Source of the DNA: Rhodococcus sp. G-MC3
Lineage (GTDB): Bacteria; Actinomycetota; Actinomycetes; Mycobacteriales; Mycobacteriaceae
Assembly (NCBI RefSeq): GCF_030063335.1
Contig: NZ_JASISW010000024.1
Span: 1-64,000 of the forward strand
Reading direction: 5' to 3'
DNA length: 64,000 nucleotides
Below, piece after piece: positions 18,051-26,735 of this stretch. The notes beneath the pieces are model-generated. The model searched no databases. It saw nothing but the letters and a program-made list of their open reading frames with translations, and was not told where the DNA came from. A program made the translations under genes and the position numbers. Every line of letters starts with the position of its first letter. Within the stretch, counting starts at the first letter, position 1.

Positions 18051-20070
18051 GCGCGGTCCACAGGAACTGGTACGCCAATGCCGTTTTGAACGCCAGCTGA
18101 GCGTTGTCGGCGGCTCCACCGTGCCCGCCCTCGATGTTCTCGAAGTAACTGACGTTCTGGCCGACCTCCTCCAGCCTCGCCGCCATCTTGCGCGCATGCC
18201 CGGGATGCACACGATCGTCGCGGGTGGACGTCGCGATCAGGATCGGCGGGTACCGCTTCTCGTCCGGCCCGCTGACATTCTGATAGGGCGAGTACTCCGA
18301 GATGAAGGCCCACTCGTCGGGATCGTCGGGGTTGCCGTACTCCGCGACCCAGGACGCGCCTGCGAGCAGTAGGTGATAGCGCTTCATATCCAGCAGCGGG
18401 ACCTGGCATACCAATGCGCCGAACAACTCCGGGTACTTGGTCGCCATGATTCCCATCAGCAGGCCGCCGTTGCTGCCGCCTTGAGCTCCGAGTTGCTGCG
18501 CGGTGGTGATGCCACGATCGACGAGGTCGCGCGCCACGGCCGCGAAATCCTCGTGCACCTTGTGGCGTCCGGCGCGCAGAACCTGTGTGTGCCAGCTCGG
18601 ACCGTACTCACCGCCTCCGCGAATATTGGCGACGACGTAGGTGCCACCGCGCTCCAGCCACGCGAGTCCCATACCGCCGCTGTAGGACGGCGTCATCGAG
18701 ATCTCGAAGCCGCCGTAGCCGTACAACAAGGTCGGACCAGCAGCTGCAGTGTCTTTTCTGACGACGAAGTAGGGAACGGCGGTGCCGTCCAGGGACGTCG
18801 CGAAGTGCTGCGCGACGGTCAGGCCGTCGACATCGAAGAACGACGGCGCTTGCTTGAGTGCCTCGACTCCGCCGCTGACGGTGCCGAACAGCAGTGTGGC
18901 CGGACTCAGGTATCCGCTCGACGACAGGAAGAATTCGTCGCCGTTCTCCTCGGAATCGGTCCCGACGATTTCGATCGAGGTCAGCTCCGGTAGACCGGTG
19001 AGCGGCGTATCGGCCCAGCCGTCGACGCCGGGGGTGAGAACTCGGAGTTCAGTTTTCACGTCGACGAGCGTGACGACGAGGAGATGATTCTCGGTCCAGG
19101 CGAATTGGTGCAGTGATCGGTGCTCGTCTGGGCGAAACAGCACGTCCAGCTCTCGATCGCCGCGGAGGAAGGCGTCGAAATTCGTGGCGAGCAGCGCGCC
19201 CGCGGGATAGGTTGTCTCGTCGACGGTCCAGTCGGTCATCGTGCGGATGAGCAACCACTGCTTGTGGATCGATGTCGTCGCATCGGTGGGGGTGTCGACG
19301 AGCGTGTGATCGGTGCCGTCCACGAGATACAGCTCCGAGTTGTAGAAGTCGGTGGCGCGTTGGACGAAGTCCCGCTCGAAGCCGGGCGTTCTGTCGTGCC
19401 ACGCCGAAATCGAGATGTCCGACGGCTGCCCCTCGTAGACGACGGCCGCGTCTGCCAGCGGGGTGCCGCGCTGCCACCGCTTGGCAATGCGTGGATAGCC
19501 GGAGTCGGTGAGCGACCCTTCGCCGAAGTCCGTGCCGATGTACACCGAGTCCGAGTCGATGTAGCCGATATCGGTCTTGGCTTCCGCGACTAAGTAGCCG
19601 TTCGATTCCGGGTCGCGGAAAGTCCTTGTCTCCATATCGAACTCGCGCACGACGGCGGCGTCTGCCCCGCCACGGGACAGGGTTACCAGTGCGATTTTCT
19701 GATCGGGGCGCAGCACTTGGGCGCCGCTCCACACCCAGTTCTCGCCCTCGGACTCGGCGACAGCGTCCAAGTCGAGCAGGACGTCCCAGTCGGGGCGCTC
19801 CTCGCGGTATTCGTCCATCGTCGTCCGACGCCACAGACCGCGCTTATGGGCGGCGTCGCGCCAGAAGTTGTAGAGGTACTCGCCGCGCCGCCGCGCGTAC
19901 GGGATGCGCGCATCGGTGTCGAGAACTTCGCGAATGCGAAATTCGATCCTGTCGAACGTCTCGCTCGCCAATGCTGCGGTCGTGGTCTCGTTCCGGGCGC
20001 GAACCCAGTCGAGGGCTTTGTCGGAGGTGACCTCTTCGAGCCACAGGTACGGGTCAGCGGTGTTGCTCAT
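18040..20070 (-). CDS. Prolyl oligopeptidase family serine peptidase (S9)
   Basis: A 676-residue cytosolic peptidase that cleaves short peptides after proline or a basic residue. The N-terminus starts ADPYLWLEEVTSDKALDWV, typical of the family, and runs into a seven-bladed propeller; the C-terminal third is the hydrolase. The catalytic serine is in GGSNGGLLMG near residue 530, the aspartate in STRDDRVHPGHA near 618 and the histidine in GGHGGAADN near 651. Length agrees with prolyl oligopeptidases. It stands alone, convergent with the alpha/beta hydrolase and divergent from the dipeptidase gene. Confidence 0.92.
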   Translation of the reverse strand: MSNTADPYLWLEEVTSDKALDWVRARNETTTAALASETFDRIEFRIREVLDTDARIPYARRRGEYLYNFWRDAAHKRGLWRRTTMDEYREERPDWDVLLDLDAVAESEGENWVWSGAQVLRPDQKIALVTLSRGGADAAVVREFDMETRTFRDPESNGYLVAEAKTDIGYIDSDSVYIGTDFGEGSLTDSGYPRIAKRWQRGTPLADAAVVYEGQPSDISISAWHDRTPGFERDFVQRATDFYNSELYLVDGTDHTLVDTPTDATTSIHKQWLLIRTMTDWTVDETTYPAGALLATNFDAFLRGDRELDVLFRPDEHRSLHQFAWTENHLLVVTLVDVKTELRVLTPGVDGWADTPLTGLPELTSIEIVGTDSEENGDEFFLSSSGYLSPATLLFGTVSGGVEALKQAPSFFDVDGLTVAQHFATSLDGTAVPYFVVRKDTAAAGPTLLYGYGGFEISMTPSYSGGMGLAWLERGGTYVVANIRGGGEYGPSWHTQVLRAGRHKVHEDFAAVARDLVDRGITTAQQLGAQGGSNGGLLMGIMATKYPELFGALVCQVPLLDMKRYHLLLAGASWVAEYGNPDDPDEWAFISEYSPYQNVSGPDEKRYPPILIATSTRDDRVHPGHARKMAARLEEVGQNVSYFENIEGGHGGAADNAQLAFKTALAYQFLWTALSA

Positions 20071-20215
20071 CCACTATTTCTACCCTCGCGGGTACTGTCC
20101 CGGAGAATGACCGGCCGTGCGCCGAGCGCGGTCCCGTCACACTCGCCGCCTTTGTGGGCGAAAGCCGCAGCGGTACAACAATCGTGGTGCTTATTATCAG
20201 GGGGGAAATGTCCGA

Positions 20216-21145
20216 ATGAAGTTGTGGGAGCAACACACCTGCCTGCCGTTGGTCGCGGCGGCGGACATCGCCGAGTTGACGCGGTATCCGTTGGGTAGCT
20301 ATGTCTCGGTAAACGTGGGGTTTTCGCCGCATTCCAAGGCCGTGTCCACCGCCCACTGCGTCGATTTTCGTCGGAAAGCTCTGGATGACGGGCGCTTCCG
20401 AATGGTCGAAGACGGTGAACCGGAGGGCCTCATCACGCTCGCATTCGACCTGGAGGATTCCGGACCCATCGAGGGCGACCTGTCCAACGTCGAGTACTTC
20501 TACGACCTGGGCGTCCGATCGATGCTGCCGTCGTACAACTGGGCCAACGCCGCAGGCTGTGGATGCCTCGACACCGAGGACACCGGCCTCACCGCCTACG
20601 GCCGCGATCTGGTCCGTGAGATGAACCGCGTCGGGATGCTCGTCGACGGTTCCCACTGCTCGGTCCGGACAGGTCTGGATCTGTCATCGACAACCACCCG
20701 TCCGATGATCTACAGTCACTCGAACTTCGCTGCGCTGTGGGAACATCCGCGCAATATCACCGATCAGCAGGCGCTCGAATGTGCACGTACCGGGGGAGTC
20801 GTCGGAATCAACGGCGTGGGGATCTTCCTCGGTCCGAACGGCCCGGACGAGGGCGAGCGTCGCGTCGAGGCCATGGCCGACCACATCGAGTACGGCGTCG
20901 AACTCCTCGGAATCGAGCACATCGGGATCGGCTCGGACTACTCCTTCGATCACGAGGACTTCAACGTCGAACTGGCGGCACATCCGGAGGCGTTCTCGGA
21001 GGAGTACACCCGCTATGGGCCACTCCAGTGGGTGCCGCCGGAGGACACCGTCACGCTGCCCTCGCTGCTTGCCCGGCGTGGGTTCTCCGAGGATGCCGTT
21101 GCGGCGGTCTACGGAGGTAACTTCCGCCGCGTGGCAGGTCTCTGA
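20216..21145 (+). CDS. Membrane dipeptidase family protein (M19)
   Basis: A 309-residue amidohydrolase-fold protein of peptidase family M19, which hydrolyses dipeptides with two zinc ions. The ATG follows GGGGGGAAA with good spacing. Metal-site motifs are recognisable: FDLEDSG for the bridging glutamate, LVDGSHCS and MIYSHSN for the two later histidines. At the first site the usual HxD reads HTC (EQHTCLPL), as I recall for an actinobacterial subgroup, so aspartate is replaced by cysteine. There is no signal peptide. The true substrate may be a D-amino acid peptide or another cyclic amide. Confidence 0.8.
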   Translation: MKLWEQHTCLPLVAAADIAELTRYPLGSYVSVNVGFSPHSKAVSTAHCVDFRRKALDDGRFRMVEDGEPEGLITLAFDLEDSGPIEGDLSNVEYFYDLGVRSMLPSYNWANAAGCGCLDTEDTGLTAYGRDLVREMNRVGMLVDGSHCSVRTGLDLSSTTTRPMIYSHSNFAALWEHPRNITDQQALECARTGGVVGINGVGIFLGPNGPDEGERRVEAMADHIEYGVELLGIEHIGIGSDYSFDHEDFNVELAAHPEAFSEEYTRYGPLQWVPPEDTVTLPSLLARRGFSEDAVAAVYGGNFRRVAGL

Positions 21146-21235
21146 GCTGCTGCGTGCGCGGGTGAACTGTGATTACCGACGAGTAACTGGACCGTGACGA
21201 GACAGAGGTTCGGCACGGGACTATCCTGGGCAACC

Positions 21236-22639
21236 GTGACCTCACACTATGACGTCGTTGTCCTCGGAGCCGGTCCCGGTGGGTACGTCGCTGCTATCCG
21301 CGCGGCACAACTCGGACTCAGCACTGCCATCATCGAGCAGAAGTACTGGGGCGGTGTCTGCCTTAACGTCGGCTGTATCCCCTCGAAGGCGCTTCTCCGT
21401 AACGCCGAGCTGGCGCACCTCTTCACCAAAGATGCGAAGCTGTTCGGTATTTCGGGAGATGCGACCTTCGACTTCGGCGCAGCGTTCGATCGCAGCCGCA
21501 AAGTTGCCGAGGGCCGCGTCAAGGGAATCCACTTCTTGATGAAGAAGAACAAGATCCCCGAGTTCGACGGCAAGGGCACCTTCACCGACGCCAACACCAT
21601 CTCCGTCGAGCTCAGCAAGGGCGGCACCGAGACGCTCACGTTCGACAACGCCATCATCTCCACCGGTAGCACCACCAAGTTGTTGCCGGGCACCGAACTG
21701 AGCAAGAACGTCGTCACCTACGAAGAGCAGATCATGACCAGGGAGCTCCCCGGTTCGATGCTCATCGTCGGCGCGGGCGCCATCGGCATGGAGTTCGGCT
21801 ACGTCCTCAAGAACTACGGTGTCGACGTCACCATCGTCGAGTTCCTCGACCGCGCGCTCCCCAACGAGGATGCCGACGTCTCGAAGGAAATCGAGAAGCA
21901 GTACAAGAAGCTCGGCGTCAAGATCATGACCGGCGCCGCTGTGCAGAGCATCGACGACGACGGCTCCAAGGTCACCGTTGCGATCAAGAACAACAAGTCG
22001 GGTGAGACCGAGACGATCACCGTCGACAAGGTCATGCAGTCCGTCGGCTTCGCGCCTCGCGTCGAGGGCTTCGGTCTGGAGAAGACCGGTGTCGAGCTCA
22101 CCGACCGCGGCGCCATCGGCATCACCAGCACGATGCAGACCAACGTTCCGCATATCTACGCCATCGGCGACGTCACCGCGAAGCTGCAGCTCGCGCACGT
22201 GGCCGAGGCCCAGGCCGTCGTTGCCTCGGAGACCATCGCCGGAGCCGAGACGCTGCCGATCGACGACTACCGGATGATGCCGCGCGCGACGTTCTGCCAG
22301 CCGCAGGTCGCCAGCTTCGGACTCACCGAGCAGCAGGCCAAGGACGAAGGCCGCGACATCAAGGTTGCGAACTTCCCGTTCGCCGCAAACGGCAAGGCTC
22401 ACGGCCTCGGCGACGCGACGGGCTTCGTCAAGCTCATCGCCGACACCAAATACGGCGAGCTGATCGGTGGGCACCTCATCGGACCCGACGTTTCCGAGCT
22501 GCTCCCTGAACTGACGCTCGCGCAGAAATGGGACCTGACGGTGAACGAGCTCGCTCGGAACGTCCACACCCACCCGACGCTGTCCGAGGCGCTCCAGGAG
22601 GCCATCCACGGTCTCGCCGGGCACATGATCAACTTCTGA
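21236..22639 (+). CDS. lpd: Dihydrolipoyl dehydrogenase
   Basis: A 467-residue FAD flavoprotein that reoxidises lipoamide in the pyruvate and 2-oxoglutarate dehydrogenase complexes (and, in mycobacteria, supports peroxynitrite reductase). FAD binding is [10 protein letters not shown], the redox pair is C42/C47 in [15 protein letters not shown] binding is [10 protein letters not shown], and the C-terminal [10 protein letters not shown] carries the catalytic histidine and glutamate. The GTG start removes a 14-codon upstream extension. As in M. tuberculosis (Rv0462), it lies near ramB and the carboxymuconolactone decarboxylase-like gene. Confidence 0.96.
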   Translation: MTSHYDVVVLGAGPGGYVAAIRAAQLGLSTAIIEQKYWGGVCLNVGCIPSKALLRNAELAHLFTKDAKLFGISGDATFDFGAAFDRSRKVAEGRVKGIHFLMKKNKIPEFDGKGTFTDANTISVELSKGGTETLTFDNAIISTGSTTKLLPGTELSKNVVTYEEQIMTRELPGSMLIVGAGAIGMEFGYVLKNYGVDVTIVEFLDRALPNEDADVSKEIEKQYKKLGVKIMTGAAVQSIDDDGSKVTVAIKNNKSGETETITVDKVMQSVGFAPRVEGFGLEKTGVELTDRGAIGITSTMQTNVPHIYAIGDVTAKLQLAHVAEAQAVVASETIAGAETLPIDDYRMMPRATFCQPQVASFGLTEQQAKDEGRDIKVANFPFAANGKAHGLGDATGFVKLIADTKYGELIGGHLIGPDVSELLPELTLAQKWDLTVNELARNVHTHPTLSEALQEAIHGLAGHMINF

Positions 22640-22674
22640 TTTCGGTTTCTACGACGGCGGCGGCTGCTTACAAC

Positions 22675-22733
22675 GTTCCCACTCGTTCACAACCGAAGTA
22701 TCGGTTGTGAACGGGCGGTAGCGTTGTGGGAAC
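22675..22733. terminator. Nested bidirectional hairpin between convergent genes
   Basis: An inner 12-bp stem (GTTCACAACCGA / TCGGTTGTGAAC, loop AGTA) is enclosed by outer arms GTTCCCAC and GTGGGAAC. It sits between the converging lpd and CMD-family genes and can serve both strands. Confidence 0.75.
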
Positions 22734-23266
22734 TAGAAGTCGCGTTCGATCCGCAGCGTACCGATGGTGGTGGCCAAGCCGTCGTATTGGCTTACCAGCA
22801 GCAAGAATTCGATGAGTTGACGTTGGTCGAACTCGCCGGCTAAGCCCGCCCACGTCTCGTCGGACAGGTTCTTGGTCTCGAGCAGTTCGTCGGTTGCCCC
22901 GAGGATCGTACGGTAGCGGGGGCTCAGGCCCGCCGCGGCTGGACCCTCGTGCACCTGTGCCAGAAGCTCTTTCGTCACTCCGAAGCGCCTGCCGATGCGG
23001 CTGTGGTGATCCATTTCGTAGCCGCAGTCGCGGAGGAACGCCACACGGTTGATCACCAGTTCGGTTTCCTTGCGGGAGATTCGGCCTCCCGGCATCAGCT
23101 TTCCGCTGTAGAACAGCCACCCGCGGAACAGTCCCTTGGTGCGGCCGAGGGTGCTGAACAGGTGCGCGTCAGGCGCGCCCGCCGCCTTCGACAGAATCCG
23201 CCAGAGCACCCAGTTCACTGGGCCGAGGTTCTTGAACGAGCCGGTCGGAATTCGGGGTGTAGTCAC
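22733..23266 (-). CDS. Carboxymuconolactone decarboxylase family protein
   Basis: A 177-residue all-helical protein of the CMD/AhpD-like superfamily. The core motif LVINRVAFLRDCGYEMDHHSRIG has a single cysteine, C81, and the downstream histidines, not the CxxC of AhpD, so thiol peroxidase activity is not expected. The GTG start was chosen because the longer frame upstream is antisense to the neighbouring PLP gene and Arg-rich. The position after lpd matches M. tuberculosis Rv0464c. Function is unknown; family members bind small aromatic or lactone substrates. Confidence 0.85.
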   Translation of the reverse strand: MTTPRIPTGSFKNLGPVNWVLWRILSKAAGAPDAHLFSTLGRTKGLFRGWLFYSGKLMPGGRISRKETELVINRVAFLRDCGYEMDHHSRIGRRFGVTKELLAQVHEGPAAAGLSPRYRTILGATDELLETKNLSDETWAGLAGEFDQRQLIEFLLLVSQYDGLATTIGTLRIERDF

Positions 23267-23325
23267 GCCGTCGACGCTACCTGCGGGGCGTACCTCGCAC
23301 CATGAAGAGCAGAAGAACTGACTGT

Positions 23326-24249
23326 CTAGACCACATCGCTCGGATCCGAATTCGCTCCACAGAGTACGACGGCGACGCGTTCGCCTGGCCCCGGCCGGTA
23401 CGCACCGGTGCGGAGAGCGGCGAGCGCGGTCGACGCGGCATGCTCGACGACGAGGCGCCGGGAATCCCACAGGTGTTTCCTGGCCTCGATGATTGCGTCG
23501 TCGTCCACCAGAACCGAGACGGTGTCGGCAGCAGCTGCCGCCTCGAGAGCTAGGGCTGTGACCCGGCGAGCGCCGAGCGAATCCGCTGCGATCGATGCCA
23601 CCGTTACATTCACCGGAGTGCCGGCTTCGAGACCGGCCGCGAAGGCCCGGCAGTGTGCAGGCTCCACGGCAACCACTCGGATTCCGTGATGGGCTGCGAC
23701 AGTGGCGATTCCGGCGAACAGTCCACCTCCACCGACAGACACGACAACGGTATCGACAGCGCCCGCCTCCACGATCTCCAGCGCAAGTGTGCCTGCACCC
23801 GCGGCGATCAGGGGATGGTCGTAGGCGTGCGAGGACAATGCACCGGACTCCGAGGCGAAGGCCACAGACGCGTCCAGAGCTTCGGCATACTCCGAACCGA
23901 CAGCACGAACATCGGCGCCGAGGGCTTCGAGGCGGGCTTTCTTGAATACCGGAACGGTGGCCGGTACGAACACCGTCGCGGGTACATCGTGCGCTGCGGC
24001 TGCCCACGCGCACGCGAGACCCGCGTTTCCGCCCGATGCGATGACCACGCCGGCGTCGGGCATCGTGTTCGACTCGCGATGATATGCAACGAAGTTCGCG
24101 GCGCCCCTCGCCTTGAACGTGCCCGTGTGCTGCATGAACTCCGCAGCGAACGAAACACCGTCACCCCTGATCATCGCCACCGGCCTGACCATGCCGGAGA
24201 TGCGCGCGCGTGCGTTCAGTACGTCCCGGTAGGTCAGTGCGTTGTCCAC
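23326..24249 (-). CDS. PLP-dependent threonine/serine dehydratase-like protein
   Basis: A 307-residue enzyme of the fold-type II PLP family. The Schiff-base lysine is in TGTFKARGA (about residue 46), the substrate loop is ASGGNAGLA and the phosphate-binding glycine loop is SVGGGGL. The family includes threonine dehydratase, serine racemase and hydroxy-aspartate ammonia-lyase; there is no C-terminal ACT regulatory domain, so it is not the biosynthetic IlvA. It is a single gene. Length is typical of catabolic serine/threonine dehydratases. Confidence 0.87.
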   Translation of the reverse strand: MDNALTYRDVLNARARISGMVRPVAMIRGDGVSFAAEFMQHTGTFKARGAANFVAYHRESNTMPDAGVVIASGGNAGLACAWAAAAHDVPATVFVPATVPVFKKARLEALGADVRAVGSEYAEALDASVAFASESGALSSHAYDHPLIAAGAGTLALEIVEAGAVDTVVVSVGGGGLFAGIATVAAHHGIRVVAVEPAHCRAFAAGLEAGTPVNVTVASIAADSLGARRVTALALEAAAAADTVSVLVDDDAIIEARKHLWDSRRLVVEHAASTALAALRTGAYRPGPGERVAVVLCGANSDPSDVV

Positions 24250-24421
24250 TGAACCATTCTGGACCGGCGGCTAGGGGCGCACTGCACCGGCCAACGATGC
24301 AGCCTGTTCGGCTCGTGCGACCACCCGGTCTCGGGAGGAGTCGATGTGGCGCAGCAACACGGAGAGCGCAGTACCGAGCTCACCGGCGAGTTGTAGTGGC
24401 CGCCCGAAGATGACAAGCAAG

Positions 24422-24440
24422 CTTGACATTGAATGACAAG
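24422..24440. promoter_or_regulatory. 19-bp palindrome, XRE operator candidate
   Basis: CTTGACATTGAATGACAAG matches CTTGnCATTnAATGnCAAG around a central base. It begins 36 bases upstream of the small XRE gene and contains TTGACA, a possible -35 box. Binding by the XRE protein (autoregulation) is inferred. Confidence 0.55.
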
Positions 24441-24457
24441 TGTAGTTGACTTTCGTC

Positions 24458-24670
24458 ATGGCCAACGCGCTGAGAACCAACGCGGTGCGGGAGTTTCGGA
24501 AGGCCGCGCGGCTCACCCAAGCCGAGCTCGGTAAAACCTGCGGAGTCAGCAGGCAGAGCATCGTGTCCGTCGAGGGCGGCGACTACGCACCGAGTGTCTA
24601 CCTTGCGCTCGAACTCGCGAAAGCGCTGCACACCACTGTCGAAGCACTGTTCGTTGAAGAGGAGCGATGA
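24458..24670 (+). CDS. Small XRE-family regulator
   Basis: A 70-residue protein that is almost entirely a Cro/C1 helix-turn-helix (LTQAELGKTCGVSRQSIVSVEGGDYAPSV), ending FVEEER. It belongs to the compact YozG/YgzD type found beside small membrane proteins. Its stop codon overlaps the next start (ATGA), so it is translationally coupled to two membrane paralogs. A palindrome ahead of it suggests autoregulation. It may regulate the pair in response to a membrane signal. Confidence 0.88.
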   Translation: MANALRTNAVREFRKAARLTQAELGKTCGVSRQSIVSVEGGDYAPSVYLALELAKALHTTVEALFVEEER

Positions 24671-25191
24671 CGATGAGTACGTTCACGAACGCAATGCGAT
24701 ACGTCGGCGATCTGGACGACGAGTTCTACGACGACGAACGTCAGCGCGACGTGTGGAACGAGGCGTCGGCCATCGGGTTTCAGATCTTCGTCTGGGCGTC
24801 GCTGATCGCGGGAGCAGTTCTGCCGTGGGTGGCCGGGCGGACCGGGAGCTGGATGACCGTCGGCTTGCTGGTGGTGTACTTGACGGGGGCATTCTCGGTG
24901 ATGGCCTACGCACGATCTCGAGGCGTCGACATGTACACCACGCAGAAACTCGGACGACCACGAATCTACGCGGCGGCAGGCTTGTACTTGATCGGCGCAT
25001 GTGGGGCGATCGGGACTCTGGTAGTCGGGCAGATCGGAAATCGACCGTACTTCGCAGTGTCGATGCTGGCCGGAGGCGTTCTCGGACTCGCAGGCGCGGT
25101 GGTCGGGGTTTCACGTAAGCAACGTCTCGAACACAAGGCCAAAGCTCATGCCGAACAAGCCGAGCTCGCCGAACTCCAGAAAGAAGGCTGA
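24667..25191 (+). CDS. Membrane protein, first of a tandem paralog pair
   Basis: A 174-residue protein with about four membrane helices after a 35-residue cytoplasmic N-terminus and a charged C-terminal helix (RKQRLEHKAKAHAEQAELAEL). The N-terminal motif VGDLDDEFYDDERQRDVWNE is repeated exactly in the next gene, while the membrane parts differ widely. The start overlaps the XRE stop codon; an ATG two codons later is also possible. No known domain was recognised. The acidic, tryptophan-containing motif looks like a conserved docking or sensing element. Confidence 0.8.
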   Translation: MTMSTFTNAMRYVGDLDDEFYDDERQRDVWNEASAIGFQIFVWASLIAGAVLPWVAGRTGSWMTVGLLVVYLTGAFSVMAYARSRGVDMYTTQKLGRPRIYAAAGLYLIGACGAIGTLVVGQIGNRPYFAVSMLAGGVLGLAGAVVGVSRKQRLEHKAKAHAEQAELAELQKEG

Positions 25192-25196
25192 GACAC

Positions 25197-25679
25197 ATGA
25201 ACGCCTTTATGAAGACCCTGCGTTTCGTCGGGGATCTCGACGACGAATTCTACGACGACGAACGTCAACGTGATGTGTGGAACGAAGCCTCCGCCATCGG
25301 GTTTCAGCTGTTCTTGTGGACTGCGCTGATCGCCGCGGCAGTGCTTCCGTGGGTCGGCGGGAGAACCGGCGCCTTTGTTGCGCTCGGTCTTTTGATCGCC
25401 CTGTCAGCAATAACAACGTTGACTACCGGCTATTCGTGGGCGCGAGGGGTCAATCTGTACACAGCGTCGAAGATCGGGCGCATGCGAGGATTTGTTAGCG
25501 CGCTCATCATCCTGATCGGCTACTTCGGCGTCTGGGTGAAACTGCATCCCGGGCTGTCGACCGACGTGAGTTCATGGGCGGGTGGGTTGGTCGGTGGTCT
25601 CCTCGGTGGCGGAGCAGTGGCGGCCGGTATCTGGTACCTGCGCAGGCGCAACGCGAAATTCGAGAACGAGGAGATCTGA
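25197..25679 (+). CDS. Membrane protein, second of a tandem paralog pair
   Basis: A 160-residue four-helix membrane protein, paralog of the preceding gene. Residues 13-39 of the two proteins' N-termini are identical, though their codons differ at nine synonymous sites, and PWVxGRTG after helix 1 is also shared. Helices 2-4 diverge. It starts five bases after its partner and ends RRRNAKFENEEI. Together with the small XRE regulator it forms a three-gene unit of unknown function. Confidence 0.8.
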   Translation: MNAFMKTLRFVGDLDDEFYDDERQRDVWNEASAIGFQLFLWTALIAAAVLPWVGGRTGAFVALGLLIALSAITTLTTGYSWARGVNLYTASKIGRMRGFVSALIILIGYFGVWVKLHPGLSTDVSSWAGGLVGGLLGGGAVAAGIWYLRRRNAKFENEEI

Positions 25680-25712
25680 GCCCGCTCGGTTGTGGCGACA
25701 GAAGGTGACGGG

Positions 25713-26735
25713 CTACCTCGCTGCCGGCTGTTGCTGCGTGATGCAGTGGATGCCGCCGCCCCGCTCGAAGATGGGCCGCGCATCGACCGTCACCACTTTT
25801 CTACCCGGATACTGTTGTTGCAGAATTGATGTCGCTTCGGCGTCGTTCGGGTCGTCGTAACTGCATGCAATGACGCCACCGTTGACGACGAGGTGATTGA
25901 TGTAGCTGTAATCGACAAATCCCTCGGCATCTTTCAATACCGACGGAGCGGGCACTTCCACGATCGTCCACTCGTTGCCGTGCCCGTCGTGCGAATTGCG
26001 CAACGTCTCGAGCACGAGCTTGCTCACGTCGAAATCGGGATGGGCCGGATCGCGCTGCACATGAACCATCACGGTTCCCGGCGTCGGGATAGCCGCGACG
26101 ATATCGACGTGCCCGCGGGTACCGAAGCGCTGCGAGTCCCGCGTCAATCCGCGGGGTAGCCAGATGACGTGCTTCGCGCCGATGGTCCGTGCCAGTTCCG
26201 CCTCGACATCGGCTTTGGTGAGATCAGGGTTGCGACCGGGATCCAATTGCACTGTCTCGGTGACCAACACGGTGCCGGTGCCGTCGACCTGGATTCCGCC
26301 GCCCTCGTTCACCATCGGCGAAGCGATCCGCGGAACGCCCGACCGGGAAGCGACGAACTCGCCGACAGAGGAGTCCTTGTCCCACTGCGCCCAATCCTGC
26401 GCGCCCCATCCGTTGAACACCCAGTCGACGGCTGCTACGGAGCCGTCCTCGGCATGCACGAACGTTGGGCCGATATCGCGCATCCACGCGTCGTTCAACG
26501 GGGTTTCGGTAATCTCGATGTCCGCGGACAGGTACTTACGAGCAATGGCAGTCTCGGCAGGATCGACCACTACGGTCACCGGCTCGAACTCCCGAACTGC
26601 ATGCGCGACGGCTGCCCACGTCGATCGGGCCTCGTCCTTCGCGGCCTCGTCGGCGCCGAGGGAGTAACCCTCGCAGGGAAACGCCATCCATACCTTCTCT
26701 TGCGGCGCGGTCTCCGCCGGCATCAGGAAGGTCAT
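25713..26735 (-). CDS. aguA: Agmatine deiminase
   Basis: A 340-residue guanidine-modifying enzyme that converts agmatine to N-carbamoylputrescine and ammonia. Family motifs are NDAWMRDIGP, NEGGGI and HVDIVA, and the nucleophile cysteine is in GGGIHCITQQQP near the C-terminus. Its start codon overlaps the stop of the upstream amidase gene (ATGA), so the two are coupled. The first ATG after the aguB stop was used; a longer frame is just aguB antisense in frame. It acts in the cytosol as first step of the agmatine route. Confidence 0.94.
   Translation of the reverse strand: MTFLMPAETAPQEKVWMAFPCEGYSLGADEAAKDEARSTWAAVAHAVREFEPVTVVVDPAETAIARKYLSADIEITETPLNDAWMRDIGPTFVHAEDGSVAAVDWVFNGWGAQDWAQWDKDSSVGEFVASRSGVPRIASPMVNEGGGIQVDGTGTVLVTETVQLDPGRNPDLTKADVEAELARTIGAKHVIWLPRGLTRDSQRFGTRGHVDIVAAIPTPGTVMVHVQRDPAHPDFDVSKLVLETLRNSHDGHGNEWTIVEVPAPSVLKDAEGFVDYSYINHLVVNGGVIACSYDDPNDAEATSILQQQYPGRKVVTVDARPIFERGGGIHCITQQQPAAR

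Noticed and set aside
21242..22624. 460-codon frame antisense to lpd
   Set aside because: Mirror of lpd with Leu/Asp/Gly repeats, no motif.
24250..24421. Minus-strand frame ending LRHIDSSRDRVVARAEQAAS
   Set aside because: Looks like a possible gene tail, but there is no start or domain and it runs into the XRE promoter; not enough to call a pseudogene.
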